Shown here: positions 33,233-41,277 of the stretch, one piece after another
Layout of the letters: each line of letters starts with the position of its first letter
Position numbering within the stretch: the first letter of the stretch is position 1
NCBI RefSeq assembly: GCF_018998565.1
Contig: NZ_JAHNZO010000006.1
Coordinates: 1 to 64,000 of the forward strand
Source of the DNA: Paenibacillus oleatilyticus
GTDB taxonomy: Bacteria > Bacillota > Bacilli > Paenibacillales > NBRC-103111
Direction of reading: 5' to 3'
DNA: 64,000 nucleotides
Made by a program: the position numbers and the translations under genes
Notes under the pieces: model-generated
What the model saw: only the letters and a program-made list of their open reading frames with translations
Told to the model about the DNA's origin: nothing
The model's database searches: none

Positions 33233-33685
33233 TCACAACGTTTGCCTTCCGTTCCATAAAGCCGTTACCTCTTCGGCAGCCCGTCTCTTCGCGTCGGAGG
33301 CGGATTGGCGCAGTTCCTCCGGTGTAAATCGAAGCCATAGATCCGCTTTTCCTCTCAGCTCTTCCGGGTTTAGAACAAGCTCTTCCTCCGATTTGGCCGT
33401 CACGATCACGACATACCGGAAACCGGCTTCCTTAAGCCTGGCACAGGTTTCTCCAAGGAACGTCTCTCCCGGACTCGACGGAACGAAGTGAATAGCCGGG
33501 TAGGTAACGGTTCGGCCTTTAAACGGGATCTCCAATAAATCGAGAGCGTCGCGCAGCCGCTCGAGCTCGCTTGCCGCCTGCCACGGCGCTTCGGTTCCCC
33601 GCAGTCCGGTCACGGGCAGCAGGCACGTGTCCAAGTAAGGATGAAGCTCCTCCCACTGCGTTTCTTGAATTTCGCTGAATTTCAT
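33233..33685 (-). CDS. ypiF: YpiF-family protein (DUF2487)
   Basis: A 150-residue soluble alpha/beta protein. LPVTGLRGTE and YPAIHFVPSSPGETFLGE are recognisable features of the YpiF/DUF2487 family, which sits just upstream of qcrA in Bacillus, as here. ATG 33685 follows AAGGTG by six nt, so the track start at 33694 is not used. Function unknown; separated from qcrA by 240 nt that include the qcr promoter. Confidence 0.8.
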   Translation of the reverse strand: MKFSEIQETQWEELHPYLDTCLLPVTGLRGTEAPWQAASELERLRDALDLLEIPFKGRTVTYPAIHFVPSSPGETFLGETCARLKEAGFRYVVIVTAKSEEELVLNPEELRGKADLWLRFTPEELRQSASDAKRRAAEEVTALWNGRQTL

Positions 33686-33721
33686 AGGTATCACCTTCTT
33701 TCCTGATCTTTACTTTAACAT

Positions 33722-33759
33722 AGAAAAAAGACATATGAACGGGCTTCATATGTCTTTTC
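33722..33759 (-). terminator. Terminator after IDEAL gene
   Basis: AAAAGACATATGAA pairs with TTCATATGTCTTTT around a five-base loop. T-runs on both sides make it potentially bidirectional. Confidence 0.85.
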
Positions 33760-33800
33760 GCAAAAATGACACGTTTGTGTTCCGGACTGCCTTGAAATCG

Positions 33801-33992
33801 TCATTTCCCCAGAGAGCGCAGCGCATTGAGTTCGGTCGTTAGGGCAATGAAGGATTGTTCGTCTCCCTTGGCCAGAGCTTGATCGATCTCTTTATATAGA
33901 ACCTGCTCTTTGTAGTTACGCAGTGCTTCATCAAGCAACATTTCAGCAAACAAACTCAGCATCATTTCGTTCGTCACATTCATTTTGCCCAT
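33801..33992 (-). CDS. IDEAL-domain small protein (YpiB-like)
   Basis: A 63-residue helical protein whose C-terminal half IDQALAKGDEQSFIALTTEL matches the IDEAL domain (Ile-Asp-x-Ala-Leu ... Gly-Asp ... Leu). B. subtilis YpiB, the positional counterpart next to ypiF and qcrA, carries this domain at its C-terminus but is about three times longer, so this is a reduced form. Thought to mediate protein contacts; function unknown. Confidence 0.78.
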   Translation of the reverse strand: MGKMNVTNEMMLSLFAEMLLDEALRNYKEQVLYKEIDQALAKGDEQSFIALTTELNALRSLGK

Positions 33993-34046
33993 GAGAACCT
34001 ACCTCCAAACCGGGTCATGATTATTTCGATTCATTCCAGCATTCCC

Positions 34047-34559
34047 TTACTTCCGTTCCTTCCGATATTCCTCGCCCTTTAAGCAGTAGCTTTCCATTGT
34101 CCGTTTCATTCGTGCAAGGTCCGACTCCTTCAGCTCGCGCACCACTTTAGCCGGGGATCCGAGCGACAGGGTAAACGGGGGGATCGTTTTGTTTTCGGTC
34201 ACGAGTGAACCCGCTCCTATTAAAGCATATTCACCGATCACGGCGCCGTTAAGTACAATCGCCCCCATGCCAATTAATGTGCCTTTGCCTACACGGCACC
34301 CGTGAATAATCGCACCGTGTCCGACGGAAACCTCATCTTCGACGATGAGCGGCTGGTCCGTATTGACGTGACCGATGCATCCGTCTTGAATGTTGCTCCT
34401 TTTTCCGATTCGGATCGGGGCCAGATCGCCGCGCAGCACGGTATTGTACCAGATCGTTGCGCCCTCGCCGATTTCCACGTCGCCAATGATCTGCACGCCC
34501 GGTGCGAGAAAAGCGGTAGGATGAACCGTAGGGGTAATGCCGTTATAGCTGTGAAGCAT
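34047..34559 (-). CDS. Gamma-carbonic anhydrase-type hexapeptide-repeat protein
   Basis: Left-handed beta-helix protein of 170 residues (PaaY/YrdA/gamma-CA family). Hexapeptide repeats run from IIGDVEIGEGATIWYN to IGAGSLVTENKTI. Metal-ligand histidines are placed as expected in IGHVNTDQP and VGHGAIIHGC. Catalytic activity of such small members is often unproven. ATG 34559 is chosen: GGAG lies 11 nt upstream and it begins with the typical MLHSYNG. The longer frame adds 29 unlikely residues. Confidence 0.88.
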   Translation of the reverse strand: MLHSYNGITPTVHPTAFLAPGVQIIGDVEIGEGATIWYNTVLRGDLAPIRIGKRSNIQDGCIGHVNTDQPLIVEDEVSVGHGAIIHGCRVGKGTLIGMGAIVLNGAVIGEYALIGAGSLVTENKTIPPFTLSLGSPAKVVRELKESDLARMKRTMESYCLKGEEYRKERK

Positions 34560-34651
34560 AATTGTCGCCACTCCTTTGGAAGCCTGAGCATCCGCTCTTA
34601 CTTCGATCGGACGGATCAGGCGGATTAAATGGAGTGATTGTAGCAAGGGGA

Positions 34652-35779
34652 TTACCTGTTGTCAAATGGCAGTTCAATCTTCTCTTCGTCCGGCACATAG
34701 GTGCCCTCGATAATACTGCTGCCGAGCTTCGTTACCTGAATGACACGGCCGCACCGTTCCTCTTCTCCGATCCGCAGCAGTCCCAGATGCATCATCATTT
34801 GGATGATACGCTGCTCCAGGATGGAATCGGGCGTATCGTAATAAAAGGAGCGGATCAGCGGTACGAGCGCCCGCTTCACGGAATCAAGCGTCACCCAGTC
34901 TTTGCACAGACGGTTCAACCATTGGGCGATCGATTGCAGGTGAGGAACAGGGCCTTTATAAAGCCTTAACCAGAAACGGTACACCTGAACCGGGTCTTCC
35001 TTCCCTCCTTCGTTAACCCGGGCCAGCCCTTGCTCCGTCAGCGCAAGCACCTGATGATGCTCGGTGACGAGGTCGTTATAGTAGCAATAGTCGTAAATGA
35101 AGGAGAAGCGGTTCGGATATTCGCGGAACATCCGTCCGTAGCCGAAACGCCAGGCCGTCTTCCCTACCGGCTCCTCCCGTATGGCCATCCGTTCCAGCAC
35201 CTGCTGAAGACTCCTTTTGTACATCGCGTTATCGCTCGTCAGCATGACTTCCTGATCGCGTAGAAAGAGCAGGAAATTCGCGATGTCGTCCAGGATCAAC
35301 TTTTGCTCGTCCCGGTAGACCGGGGGCTCTTCGGCAGCATCCAGCTGCTGCTCGAATCGCTTGGCTAGGGCGGTAACAAACCGGCGTTTCAGATCCGCAG
35401 GCACTTGAAACAAATATTTCGTCTGCTGCGAATGGCCGTTAAACAGCCAGCCTAGCTGCTTGAAGCGGGTAATCGTATCTCGCGGATTCCAAGCCGCATC
35501 CGTTTCTTCTTTCTCGAACCGGCTCTGCTGCACCCGGGCGACAAGCTCTTCGAGACTGAACGATCCCCGCTGGTCGAACAGCAGCGAATTAAGAAACCGG
35601 ATATCCTGGGTGGACAACGCTCCGATCTGACTGTCGAAAATGTCTCTTCGTCCTACGGTCGACAAAATCGATTGAATCAGCTCGTTCTTCGAATGTCCGT
35701 TGCACTCGCAGTTGTACGTACCTGCGATGCGGCTCAACTGGTGAATGTCGGCATAGCTTAACATGTCGGCTAAATTCAT
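34652..35779 (-). CDS. Unknown protein with winged-helix-like segments
   Basis: A 375-residue soluble, mostly helical protein without signal peptide. It begins MNLADMLSYADIHQLSRIAG with a cysteine pair (NCECNG), and has several stretches resembling helix-turn-helix units (for example LSTQDIRFLNSLLFD and ILEQRIIQMMMHLGLL near the C-terminus), a layout seen in N-terminal parts of XPB/Ssl2-like helicases. No helicase motors or nuclease motifs are visible. I do not recognise it firmly. It precedes the carbonic anhydrase gene by 92 nt. Confidence 0.6.
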   Translation of the reverse strand: MNLADMLSYADIHQLSRIAGTYNCECNGHSKNELIQSILSTVGRRDIFDSQIGALSTQDIRFLNSLLFDQRGSFSLEELVARVQQSRFEKEETDAAWNPRDTITRFKQLGWLFNGHSQQTKYLFQVPADLKRRFVTALAKRFEQQLDAAEEPPVYRDEQKLILDDIANFLLFLRDQEVMLTSDNAMYKRSLQQVLERMAIREEPVGKTAWRFGYGRMFREYPNRFSFIYDYCYYNDLVTEHHQVLALTEQGLARVNEGGKEDPVQVYRFWLRLYKGPVPHLQSIAQWLNRLCKDWVTLDSVKRALVPLIRSFYYDTPDSILEQRIIQMMMHLGLLRIGEEERCGRVIQVTKLGSSIIEGTYVPDEEKIELPFDNR

Positions 35780-35884
35780 CCGTTCGTCCCTCCAGAACTT
35801 CCCTCCAAACTTTCTTAGTACCCAGTATGGGAAAATGTTCTAAATTTAAACGCGGTCGTTTAAAAGTTTATTTCCGTTCCATGT

Positions 35885-35939
35885 AAAAAAGCGGCTTTGC
35901 ACGCGCTTCTAAAAATAGTAATGCGTGCAAAGCCGCTTC
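35885..35939 (-). terminator. Terminator of histidine phosphatase gene
   Basis: A 14-bp perfect stem GCGGCTTTGCACGC/GCGTGCAAAGCCGC with an 18-base loop, followed by six T on the minus strand. Confidence 0.9.
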
Positions 35940-35964
35940 ATTTCGGCTAAGTATGGTATTACTG

Positions 35965-36555
35965 TCAAGCTCCTTGCCCAAGCTCCGCAAGATGGACGGT
36001 ACAGTTTAGCAGACGGCACTGCCAGCCGCCCGGCGTCCGTTCCATGACCGTGAGCGACGTATTGCTCAGATGCTCTTCAATCTTTCTTCCGATAAACTGT
36101 GCCAGCACCGGTGCGATGTATCCGCCATGGCTGACGAGCAAGATCCGTTTGCCCTGATGCTCGCGGTCCACATCGACGAGAAAGGACGCCCAGCGCGCCA
36201 GCAGCTTCTCATCGCTCTCCACGCCGAGATCCAAATCTCTCCAACCCTCGCCCCAACGATCAGTGCGCTCCTGCAGCGTGGTCCCTTCCAGCTCGCCAAA
36301 TGCCCGCTCCCTCAGCCTGGCATCCAACCCAAGAAGCGGAGTTCCGGTAAGACGGGATATTGTAAGAGCCGTTTCTTTAGCCCGAAGCAGATCGCTGGCA
36401 ATAACGCCGTCCCATGCCTCTCCCGCAAGCCGCTTTGCCAGCAACTCGGCCTGTACCCTGCCGACTTCTGCCAAGGGCGTGTCCATCTGCCCCTGCATGC
36501 GTCCAGCCAAATTCCATTCCGTTGTCCCATGACGTATAAACCCAAGCGTTAACAT
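35965..36555 (-). CDS. Histidine phosphatase family protein
   Basis: Phosphoglycerate mutase-like phosphatase of 196 residues. Catalytic histidine in the N-terminal FIRHGTTEWN, acid/base region RERAFGELEG, and the second histidine in LLVSHGGYIAP. The ATG at 36555 begins the domain cleanly; AGGAGA is 13 nt upstream, rather far. Substrate cannot be read from sequence. It lies downstream of the ECF operon but is separated by a terminator. Confidence 0.88.
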   Translation of the reverse strand: MLTLGFIRHGTTEWNLAGRMQGQMDTPLAEVGRVQAELLAKRLAGEAWDGVIASDLLRAKETALTISRLTGTPLLGLDARLRERAFGELEGTTLQERTDRWGEGWRDLDLGVESDEKLLARWASFLVDVDREHQGKRILLVSHGGYIAPVLAQFIGRKIEEHLSNTSLTVMERTPGGWQCRLLNCTVHLAELGQGA

Positions 36556-36589
36556 TCGTTCGCCGACTCTCCTTTTCTGTCTGATGCAA

Positions 36590-36617
36590 AAGACAAAAGC
36601 CCCGGAAACGGGGCTTC
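36590..36617 (-). terminator. Terminator of ECF sigma operon
   Basis: AAGCCCC/GGGGCTT stem with six-base loop, followed by TTGTCTTTTG on the minus strand, directly after the anti-sigma stop. Confidence 0.75.
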
Positions 36618-36620
36618 TCG

Positions 36621-37247
36621 TTACTGACGCGTGCGCGAAAACCAATTCATGATCAGGAGCGTGCCGGTCAATCCGAATAACGAAACGAAAAGCATATAAT
36701 CGTTGACCGTACGAATCGGTCCGACCTGGTACATGAACGGATCGCTAAACCCACGAAGGCTTGCTACGGCTGTAGGCATCGCATGCACGTTCATCGAATC
36801 CGATTGCCCGGCTACGGCAACGACGGGATCGTTCATCCGCCCGAAAACCGCGGATTCGTGCGCCGAGCCGGCTTCGTACCGACCGTCGTTCATAAACGAA
36901 AAGTAAAAGGTGACCATAAACAAAGCGATAAAGCAAGCGATCACCGCAGTCAGGTTCCGCCGCAGCTTAAAAGAGAACTGATACAGACGGTCGCCCACGG
37001 GAGTGCGCCACGACTCATCCGCATAGATTCGCTTCATTACGCTGGTGGATACGGAAACCTCGCCGCTGTCGAACGTCGTTTCCCCCCCGGCCGTGCGGAT
37101 TAATTCCGTGCTCTCTTGCCATATTTGAAATTCTTCAGCGCATGCCGGGCAATTCTGGATATGCTCATCCACCGCCAGCCGGTTCGGATCGTCTTCCGGC
37201 AGGTCCCAGTATATGCCGAAAAAATCATAAACGTCATCGCATTTCAT
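36621..37247 (-). CDS. Zinc-finger anti-sigma factor, membrane-bound
   Basis: A 208-residue anti-sigma factor. The ZAS-type motif HIQNCPAC (H-x3-C-x2-C) lies at about residues 29-36. Two membrane spans (about 99-117 and 186-203) flank an extracytoplasmic segment of about 65 residues. Its start overlaps the sigma gene by 4 nt, the usual coupling for a cognate pair. The stimulus is unknown; the two-span layout differs from single-span RsiW/RsiX. Confidence 0.9.
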   Translation of the reverse strand: MKCDDVYDFFGIYWDLPEDDPNRLAVDEHIQNCPACAEEFQIWQESTELIRTAGGETTFDSGEVSVSTSVMKRIYADESWRTPVGDRLYQFSFKLRRNLTAVIACFIALFMVTFYFSFMNDGRYEAGSAHESAVFGRMNDPVVAVAGQSDSMNVHAMPTAVASLRGFSDPFMYQVGPIRTVNDYMLFVSLFGLTGTLLIMNWFSRTRQ

Positions 37248-37837
37248 CGTCGATTCATCTCCTCATACTCCTCAAAGATCGGTTCAAGAAAGTATGGCTC
37301 CAGTTGAAGCTTTACACTGGCCCTTGCTCTGAACAACAAAGACTTGACCGAACTCACCGTTTGTCCGAGGATATTCGCTATCTCTTGATAGTCAAGCTGG
37401 TCATACTCTCGCAATATAAGCGCGGAACGCTGCTTCTCAGGCAAATTGTTGATCGCATCGCGAACCATAGTCACCTTTTCGTTGCGAAGCACCGTTTGTT
37501 CCGGTAATGTTTCCACTGCGGTTTGAGGCGTGTATCCGCTTTGCTCCAATGAAACCTGGGTGTTCTTATGTTTACGCAGCTCGCTAAGAACCGTATTGCG
37601 CGCAATGGTGTAGAGCCAAGTGGAGAAGGTCGCCTCTACCTCGCGGAACGAATGCAGGCTGCGATAAGCCTTGTAAAAGGTCTCGTTGCACAAGTCCTCC
37701 GCCAGCGATTCCATTTGTGCGCTTTTCAGCATATGAAAGATGAATGCCAATATTTTACGTTCGTAGCGGCGCATTAATTCGTCGTATAGTTGGACGTTGC
37801 CGTCCTTGATTTCTCTGATCAACTGGGAATCGGTCAT
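37244..37837 (-). CDS. ECF-family RNA polymerase sigma factor
   Basis: Group 4 sigma factor of 197 residues with region 2 (LYDELMRRYERKILAFIF ... FSTWLYTIARN) and region 4 (LPEKQRSALILREYDQLDYQ ... VKSLLFRARA). It directs transcription when released by the overlapping anti-sigma protein. A possible autoregulatory ECF promoter lies at 37892-37917. The ribosome binding site AAGGAGGG is strong. The acidic C-tail (EPIFEEYEEMNRR) is slightly extended. Confidence 0.92.
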   Translation of the reverse strand: MTDSQLIREIKDGNVQLYDELMRRYERKILAFIFHMLKSAQMESLAEDLCNETFYKAYRSLHSFREVEATFSTWLYTIARNTVLSELRKHKNTQVSLEQSGYTPQTAVETLPEQTVLRNEKVTMVRDAINNLPEKQRSALILREYDQLDYQEIANILGQTVSSVKSLLFRARASVKLQLEPYFLEPIFEEYEEMNRR

Positions 37838-37891
37838 GCGAGTGCGACCCTCCTTGTGATTCCTGCTTACTCCCAGCGATGCTACTTTGTT

Positions 37892-37917
37892 GTACTATTG
37901 GGGAGTAAAAAAGTTGC
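37892..37917 (-). promoter_or_regulatory. Possible ECF-type promoter for the sigma operon
   Basis: Minus strand GCAACTT, then GTAC after a spacer of 15 nt (17 from GCAAC). The AAC core and spacing resemble ECF promoters of Bacillus, which usually drive their own sigma gene. Low certainty. Confidence 0.35.
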
Positions 37918-38025
37918 GGTCGATTTTAAAATTTTTTTTAGAATTGGGGACGATCATATAAGATTCGAGGTAACTAGCCAAAAATCCTGCTTTTCCGACA
38001 AGATTCATAACTTTTTCCAAAAACA

Positions 38026-38074
38026 GGTGTGCACTTTTACTTCTTTATCGACCCATTTTCTGTATATGCACACC
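38026..38074. repeat. Inverted repeat next to sRNA terminator
   Basis: GGTGTGCA (38026-38033) and TGCACACC (38067-38074) separated by 33 nt. On the minus strand the second arm is followed by TGTTTTTGG. It could be a backup terminator or an operator before the sigma operon. Confidence 0.45.
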
Positions 38075-38077
38075 GGC

Positions 38078-38107
38078 AAAAAAAAGACCGCCTGAAATTC
38101 AGGCGGT
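38078..38107 (-). terminator. Terminator of candidate sRNA
   Basis: ACCGCCTG/CAGGCGGT stem, five-base loop, then C and eight T on the minus strand. Confidence 0.9.
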
Positions 38108-38155
38108 TGCACAGTGTGCCATTATTCGGATAGGAGTGGAGAGAAACCATACTGT
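38078..38155 (-). ncRNA. Candidate small regulatory RNA, about 78 nt
   Basis: A complete transcription unit with no plausible gene: a consensus promoter immediately upstream, a start expected near 38155, and a strong terminator ending at 38078. The 5' part contains a CU-rich segment (38128-38146; UUUCUCUCCACUCCUAUCC as RNA) complementary to Shine-Dalgarno-like sequences. ACAGU near the 5' end can pair with ACUGU just before the terminator. This is the layout of trans-acting anti-SD sRNAs such as FsrA or RoxS, but the sequence matches neither as I know them. It lies in the 395-nt gap between the ECF sigma gene and tyrA. Confidence 0.6.
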
Positions 38156-38161
38156 ACTTTT

Positions 38162-38190
38162 ATTATATGTATACGTTTACAAAATGTCAA
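38162..38190 (-). promoter_or_regulatory. Consensus sigma-A promoter with embedded cre site
   Basis: Minus strand TTGACA (38185-38190), exactly 17 nt, TATAAT (38162-38167): both hexamers are consensus. The 16 bases at 38167-38182, TTGTAAACGTATACAT on the minus strand, match the cre consensus WTGNNARCGNWWWCAW at every position. A CcpA complex bound there would block RNA polymerase, predicting repression on preferred sugars. Confidence 0.8.
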
Positions 38191-38222
38191 TGGTTTTTTT
38201 GAAAACGGTTTCGATTTTTTTT

Positions 38223-38259
38223 AAAAAAAAGACTACACGTGAACCGCGTAGTCTTTTTT
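38223..38259 (-). terminator. Terminator overlapping tyrA stop
   Basis: GACTAC/GTAGTC with flanking A/T runs, T-run of eight on the minus strand. The tyrA TAG stop is part of the stem. It ends the aro-trp-his-tyr supra-operon. Confidence 0.85.
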
Positions 38260-39321
38260 AAGCAATTCCAGCGCTTTGTCCATTTGTCCTTCCTCCCGGA
38301 ACGACAAGCGCAAAACCCCGGGGACATCTTCCCGGCTTTCGATGATCTGAATGTTGCTGAGGTTAATCCGGTGACTGCCGAGCAGCGTCGTAATCTGCGC
38401 GATGATCCCCGGATGGTCAGGCACGTCCACATAAATATCGTAGAACGAATGAATGACGCCCTTGCGCCGCTCCGGCAACCCGCTGCGGAACTCGTTGGCC
38501 TTCTGAAACTCTCGTTCGATGCCAGGACCGTCCTCCGCCTCCAACCGACCGATAAACCCGGCAATTTCGTCATTCCAATCCCGAAGCAGCTTCAGGACCA
38601 CCTCTCGGTTGTTGATCAGAATGTCCCGCCAGATGACCGGGTCGCTGGAAGCGATGCGCGTAATGTCGCGGAAGCCGCCCGCCGCCAAATTCTGATACAG
38701 CTCGTTCGATTCGTTATAACGAGCGATTTGGTTCACGAGCGCCACGGCAATAATATGCGGCAGATGGCTGATTGCGCCGACAATCTCGTCATGCAGGACC
38801 GGGTCTACCTTCACCAGATGCGCCCGAGTATGCTGAAGCAGCTCCGCAAGCCGGTCATAAGCTCCCTTCGGCGTTCCGGCATCCGGCGTCAGCACGTAGA
38901 AGGCGTTCTCGAACAATCGGGAGCTTGCTGCCTCAACGCCCGACTTTTCCTTGCCAGCCATCGGATGCCCTCCGATAAAATGAACACCCGACAGTTGAAG
39001 GCGCGAAGCGCAAGCAGTTACGCTTGCTTTCGTGCTTCCAACATCGGTGATGACGCAGCCCGGTTTCAACGGGAGCACGGACAATTTGTGCAAATACTCA
39101 TCAAGGTTACCAACCGGAACGCACAAAAATATAAAATCCGCTTCCGCCGCTGCTTCCTCAATCGAAGTGGTTGCATGATCCACGACTTCGCGCTTCAAAT
39201 ATTTCTCTACGGATTTCGGATTATTGGAATGGCCGACGACCGTCAGTCCCGGCTTCCCCTTGAAGCACAGGGCCAACGAGCCGCCGATTAATCCGACTCC
39301 GAATATGGCAACCTTTGTCAT
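38233..39321 (-). CDS. tyrA: Prephenate dehydrogenase with ACT domain
   Basis: NAD-dependent oxidative decarboxylation of prephenate on the way to tyrosine. 362 residues: Rossmann motif VAIFGVGLIGGSLAL, active-site region VGGHP-type FIGGHPMAGKEKSGVEAA, and a C-terminal ACT domain (about 295-362) for feedback by tyrosine. The start overlaps the hisC stop by 4 nt. In B. subtilis aroE (EPSP synthase) follows; here a terminator does. Confidence 0.95.
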   Translation of the reverse strand: MTKVAIFGVGLIGGSLALCFKGKPGLTVVGHSNNPKSVEKYLKREVVDHATTSIEEAAAEADFIFLCVPVGNLDEYLHKLSVLPLKPGCVITDVGSTKASVTACASRLQLSGVHFIGGHPMAGKEKSGVEAASSRLFENAFYVLTPDAGTPKGAYDRLAELLQHTRAHLVKVDPVLHDEIVGAISHLPHIIAVALVNQIARYNESNELYQNLAAGGFRDITRIASSDPVIWRDILINNREVVLKLLRDWNDEIAGFIGRLEAEDGPGIEREFQKANEFRSGLPERRKGVIHSFYDIYVDVPDHPGIIAQITTLLGSHRINLSNIQIIESREDVPGVLRLSFREEGQMDKALELLKKDYAVHV

Positions 39322-40430
39322 GAGACGGCCACTTCGCTCAGAACTTGCTCCAGCGCTCCAAGGAATTTGTTGTTCTGCTCTTCGCTGCCTACCGTTACCC
39401 GGATCATGGTCGGATAGCCCCAGCTCGGATCGTGACGGACGATAATTCCTTTGCGCAGCAGCCCTTGGAACACCGCGCCTCCGTCCCGCTTCACGTCAAC
39501 CATAATGAAGTTGCCGTGCGCATCGAAGTACGGCAGTCCCAGCTCGGCGAATTTCGCTGTCAGCTTCCGGATACCTTGGGCGTTTGCCTCGCGGCAGGAC
39601 TCGATAAACGCATCGTCGTTTACCGCTGCCAGCGCCGCTTTTTGGGCGAAGCTCGTCGTATTGAACGGCTCTCGCACCTGATTGATCGAGCGAACGACAT
39701 CGGGATGGCCTACGCCGTAACCGATGCGCAAAGACGCCAAGCCGTAGATTTTGGAAAACGTGCGCAGCACGACAACATTATTGTGTTTCTCCAGCAGCTT
39801 GACGCTGTCGGGATATTGCCCGCTCACGTTGTATTCCGCGTAAGCTTCGTCCAGCACGACCATAACGTTCTTTGGCACGGCCTCCAGGAACGCCGTAATT
39901 TCCGCTTCGTTCAGCATCGTCCCTGTCGGGTTGTTCGGGTTGCAGATCCAGACAATCTTCGTCCGGGAATTTACTTTGCCCAGCATCGCTTGCAGATCAT
40001 GCTTTCCGTTCGCATCCACGGGCACCTCGATCACCTTGGCCCCTTCGACCTCGGCGTTGTGCTTATACTGCGGAAACGTCGGATAGGCGGTAATGGTCTC
40101 GTCTTCCGGGGTCAGGAAGGCGCGGGCGATCATCAAGATCACTTCATCCGACCCGAGTCCAAAAATAATTTGATTCGGCTGTACCCCCAGTTTGCCGGCA
40201 ACGGCATTCGTCAGCTCAACGGCGCCGCCGTCCGGATAGATGCTGACTTGGTCGAGCATAGCGGCAATCGCTTCTTTCGCTTTGGGCGAGCACCCGAAAG
40301 GATTTTCATTGGAAGCAAGCTTGATCACTTCCGTCAGACCAAGCTCGCGCTTGACTTCGTCGATCGGTTTTCCCGGCTGGTAGACCGGGAGATGTACGAT
40401 ATTTTGTTTAGGCTGCACGACAAAGGTCAC
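39318..40430 (-). CDS. hisC: Histidinol-phosphate / aromatic aminotransferase
   Basis: PLP enzyme of fold type I, 370 residues. The PLP lysine lies in RTFSKIYGLASLRIGYG; NPNNPTGT and VVLDEAYAEY are also conserved. In Bacillus this supra-operon HisC serves histidine synthesis and transamination of aromatic keto acids, which explains its place between trpA and tyrA. Confidence 0.94.
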   Translation of the reverse strand: MTFVVQPKQNIVHLPVYQPGKPIDEVKRELGLTEVIKLASNENPFGCSPKAKEAIAAMLDQVSIYPDGGAVELTNAVAGKLGVQPNQIIFGLGSDEVILMIARAFLTPEDETITAYPTFPQYKHNAEVEGAKVIEVPVDANGKHDLQAMLGKVNSRTKIVWICNPNNPTGTMLNEAEITAFLEAVPKNVMVVLDEAYAEYNVSGQYPDSVKLLEKHNNVVVLRTFSKIYGLASLRIGYGVGHPDVVRSINQVREPFNTTSFAQKAALAAVNDDAFIESCREANAQGIRKLTAKFAELGLPYFDAHGNFIMVDVKRDGGAVFQGLLRKGIIVRHDPSWGYPTMIRVTVGSEEQNNKFLGALEQVLSEVAVS

Positions 40431-40464
40431 CTCGTCACATGAATTAGTAGCTCCAATACCGGAA

Positions 40465-41277
40465 TCAGTTCCCCATTAATTTTCGCACAAATTCATGAAT
40501 TTGCAAGAGCCCTTGCGATTTTGTCGACTCATTCGTGAGGAGCGGCAGCGTTTCTTCCACCGTGCGCACCAAAGCGCTGCCCACCACGATCCCGTCGCAC
40601 GTCCCCGCGAACCGCGCAAACTGCTCCGGCGTAGAGATGCCGAAGCCGATGGCGATCGGCAGATCGGTCGACGATTTAACAGTGGTCAAAAATTCGTCGA
40701 TGCCGCTGTGGAACTCGGTCCGCGTCCCCGTAACGCCGAGCGACGATACGCAGTAAACGAAGCCGCTGGCACGCGAAGCGATTCGCTGCACGCGTTCTTT
40801 GGACGTCGGGGCGACAAGCGGGATGAGATGAAGGCCGTGCTGCTGCGCCAGCACTCGTACCTCTTCATCCTCCTCCATCGGGAGATCGGGAATAATAAGT
40901 CCGTCAATTCCATTTTCTTGCAGAAGCTTGAATATACGGTCAAGCCCCGTCTGCAGCACAGGATTATAATAAGTAAATAAAATAAACGGGATTTCGCAGC
41001 CTTCGCTGCGCGCCTCACGGGCCGCTCCGATGCAATCGAGAATCGAGATGCGGTTCGCTTTGAGCGCGCGCATGGACGAGCGTTGAATGACCGGGCCGTC
41101 CGCCAGCGGGTCTGAATACGGAACGCCCAGCTCGATCATCGCCGCTCCGGCTTTCTCAAGCTCTTTTATGATGTCGACCGAGGTCCGCACGTCCGGGTCT
41201 CCGATCGTCAAAAACGGGATGAAAGCCGGCTGTTTTTGTTCACGCAGCTCGGCAAATTTCCGGTCAATGCGATTCAT
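40465..41277 (-). CDS. trpA: Tryptophan synthase alpha chain
   Basis: Cleaves indole-3-glycerol phosphate to indole, which is channelled to TrpB. 270 residues, TIM barrel, with catalytic Glu in [16 protein letters not shown] and Asp in [10 protein letters not shown]; phosphate binding near GFGISTPEQ. Its start lies inside the trpB 3' end (14-nt overlap). Confidence 0.96.
   Translation of the reverse strand: MNRIDRKFAELREQKQPAFIPFLTIGDPDVRTSVDIIKELEKAGAAMIELGVPYSDPLADGPVIQRSSMRALKANRISILDCIGAAREARSEGCEIPFILFTYYNPVLQTGLDRIFKLLQENGIDGLIIPDLPMEEDEEVRVLAQQHGLHLIPLVAPTSKERVQRIASRASGFVYCVSSLGVTGTRTEFHSGIDEFLTTVKSSTDLPIAIGFGISTPEQFARFAGTCDGIVVGSALVRTVEETLPLLTNESTKSQGLLQIHEFVRKLMGN

Noticed and set aside
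38078-38150. Short open frame beginning MVSLHS within the candidate sRNA
   Set aside because: No Shine-Dalgarno before the ATG and the frame runs through the terminator without a stop, so a peptide is unlikely.
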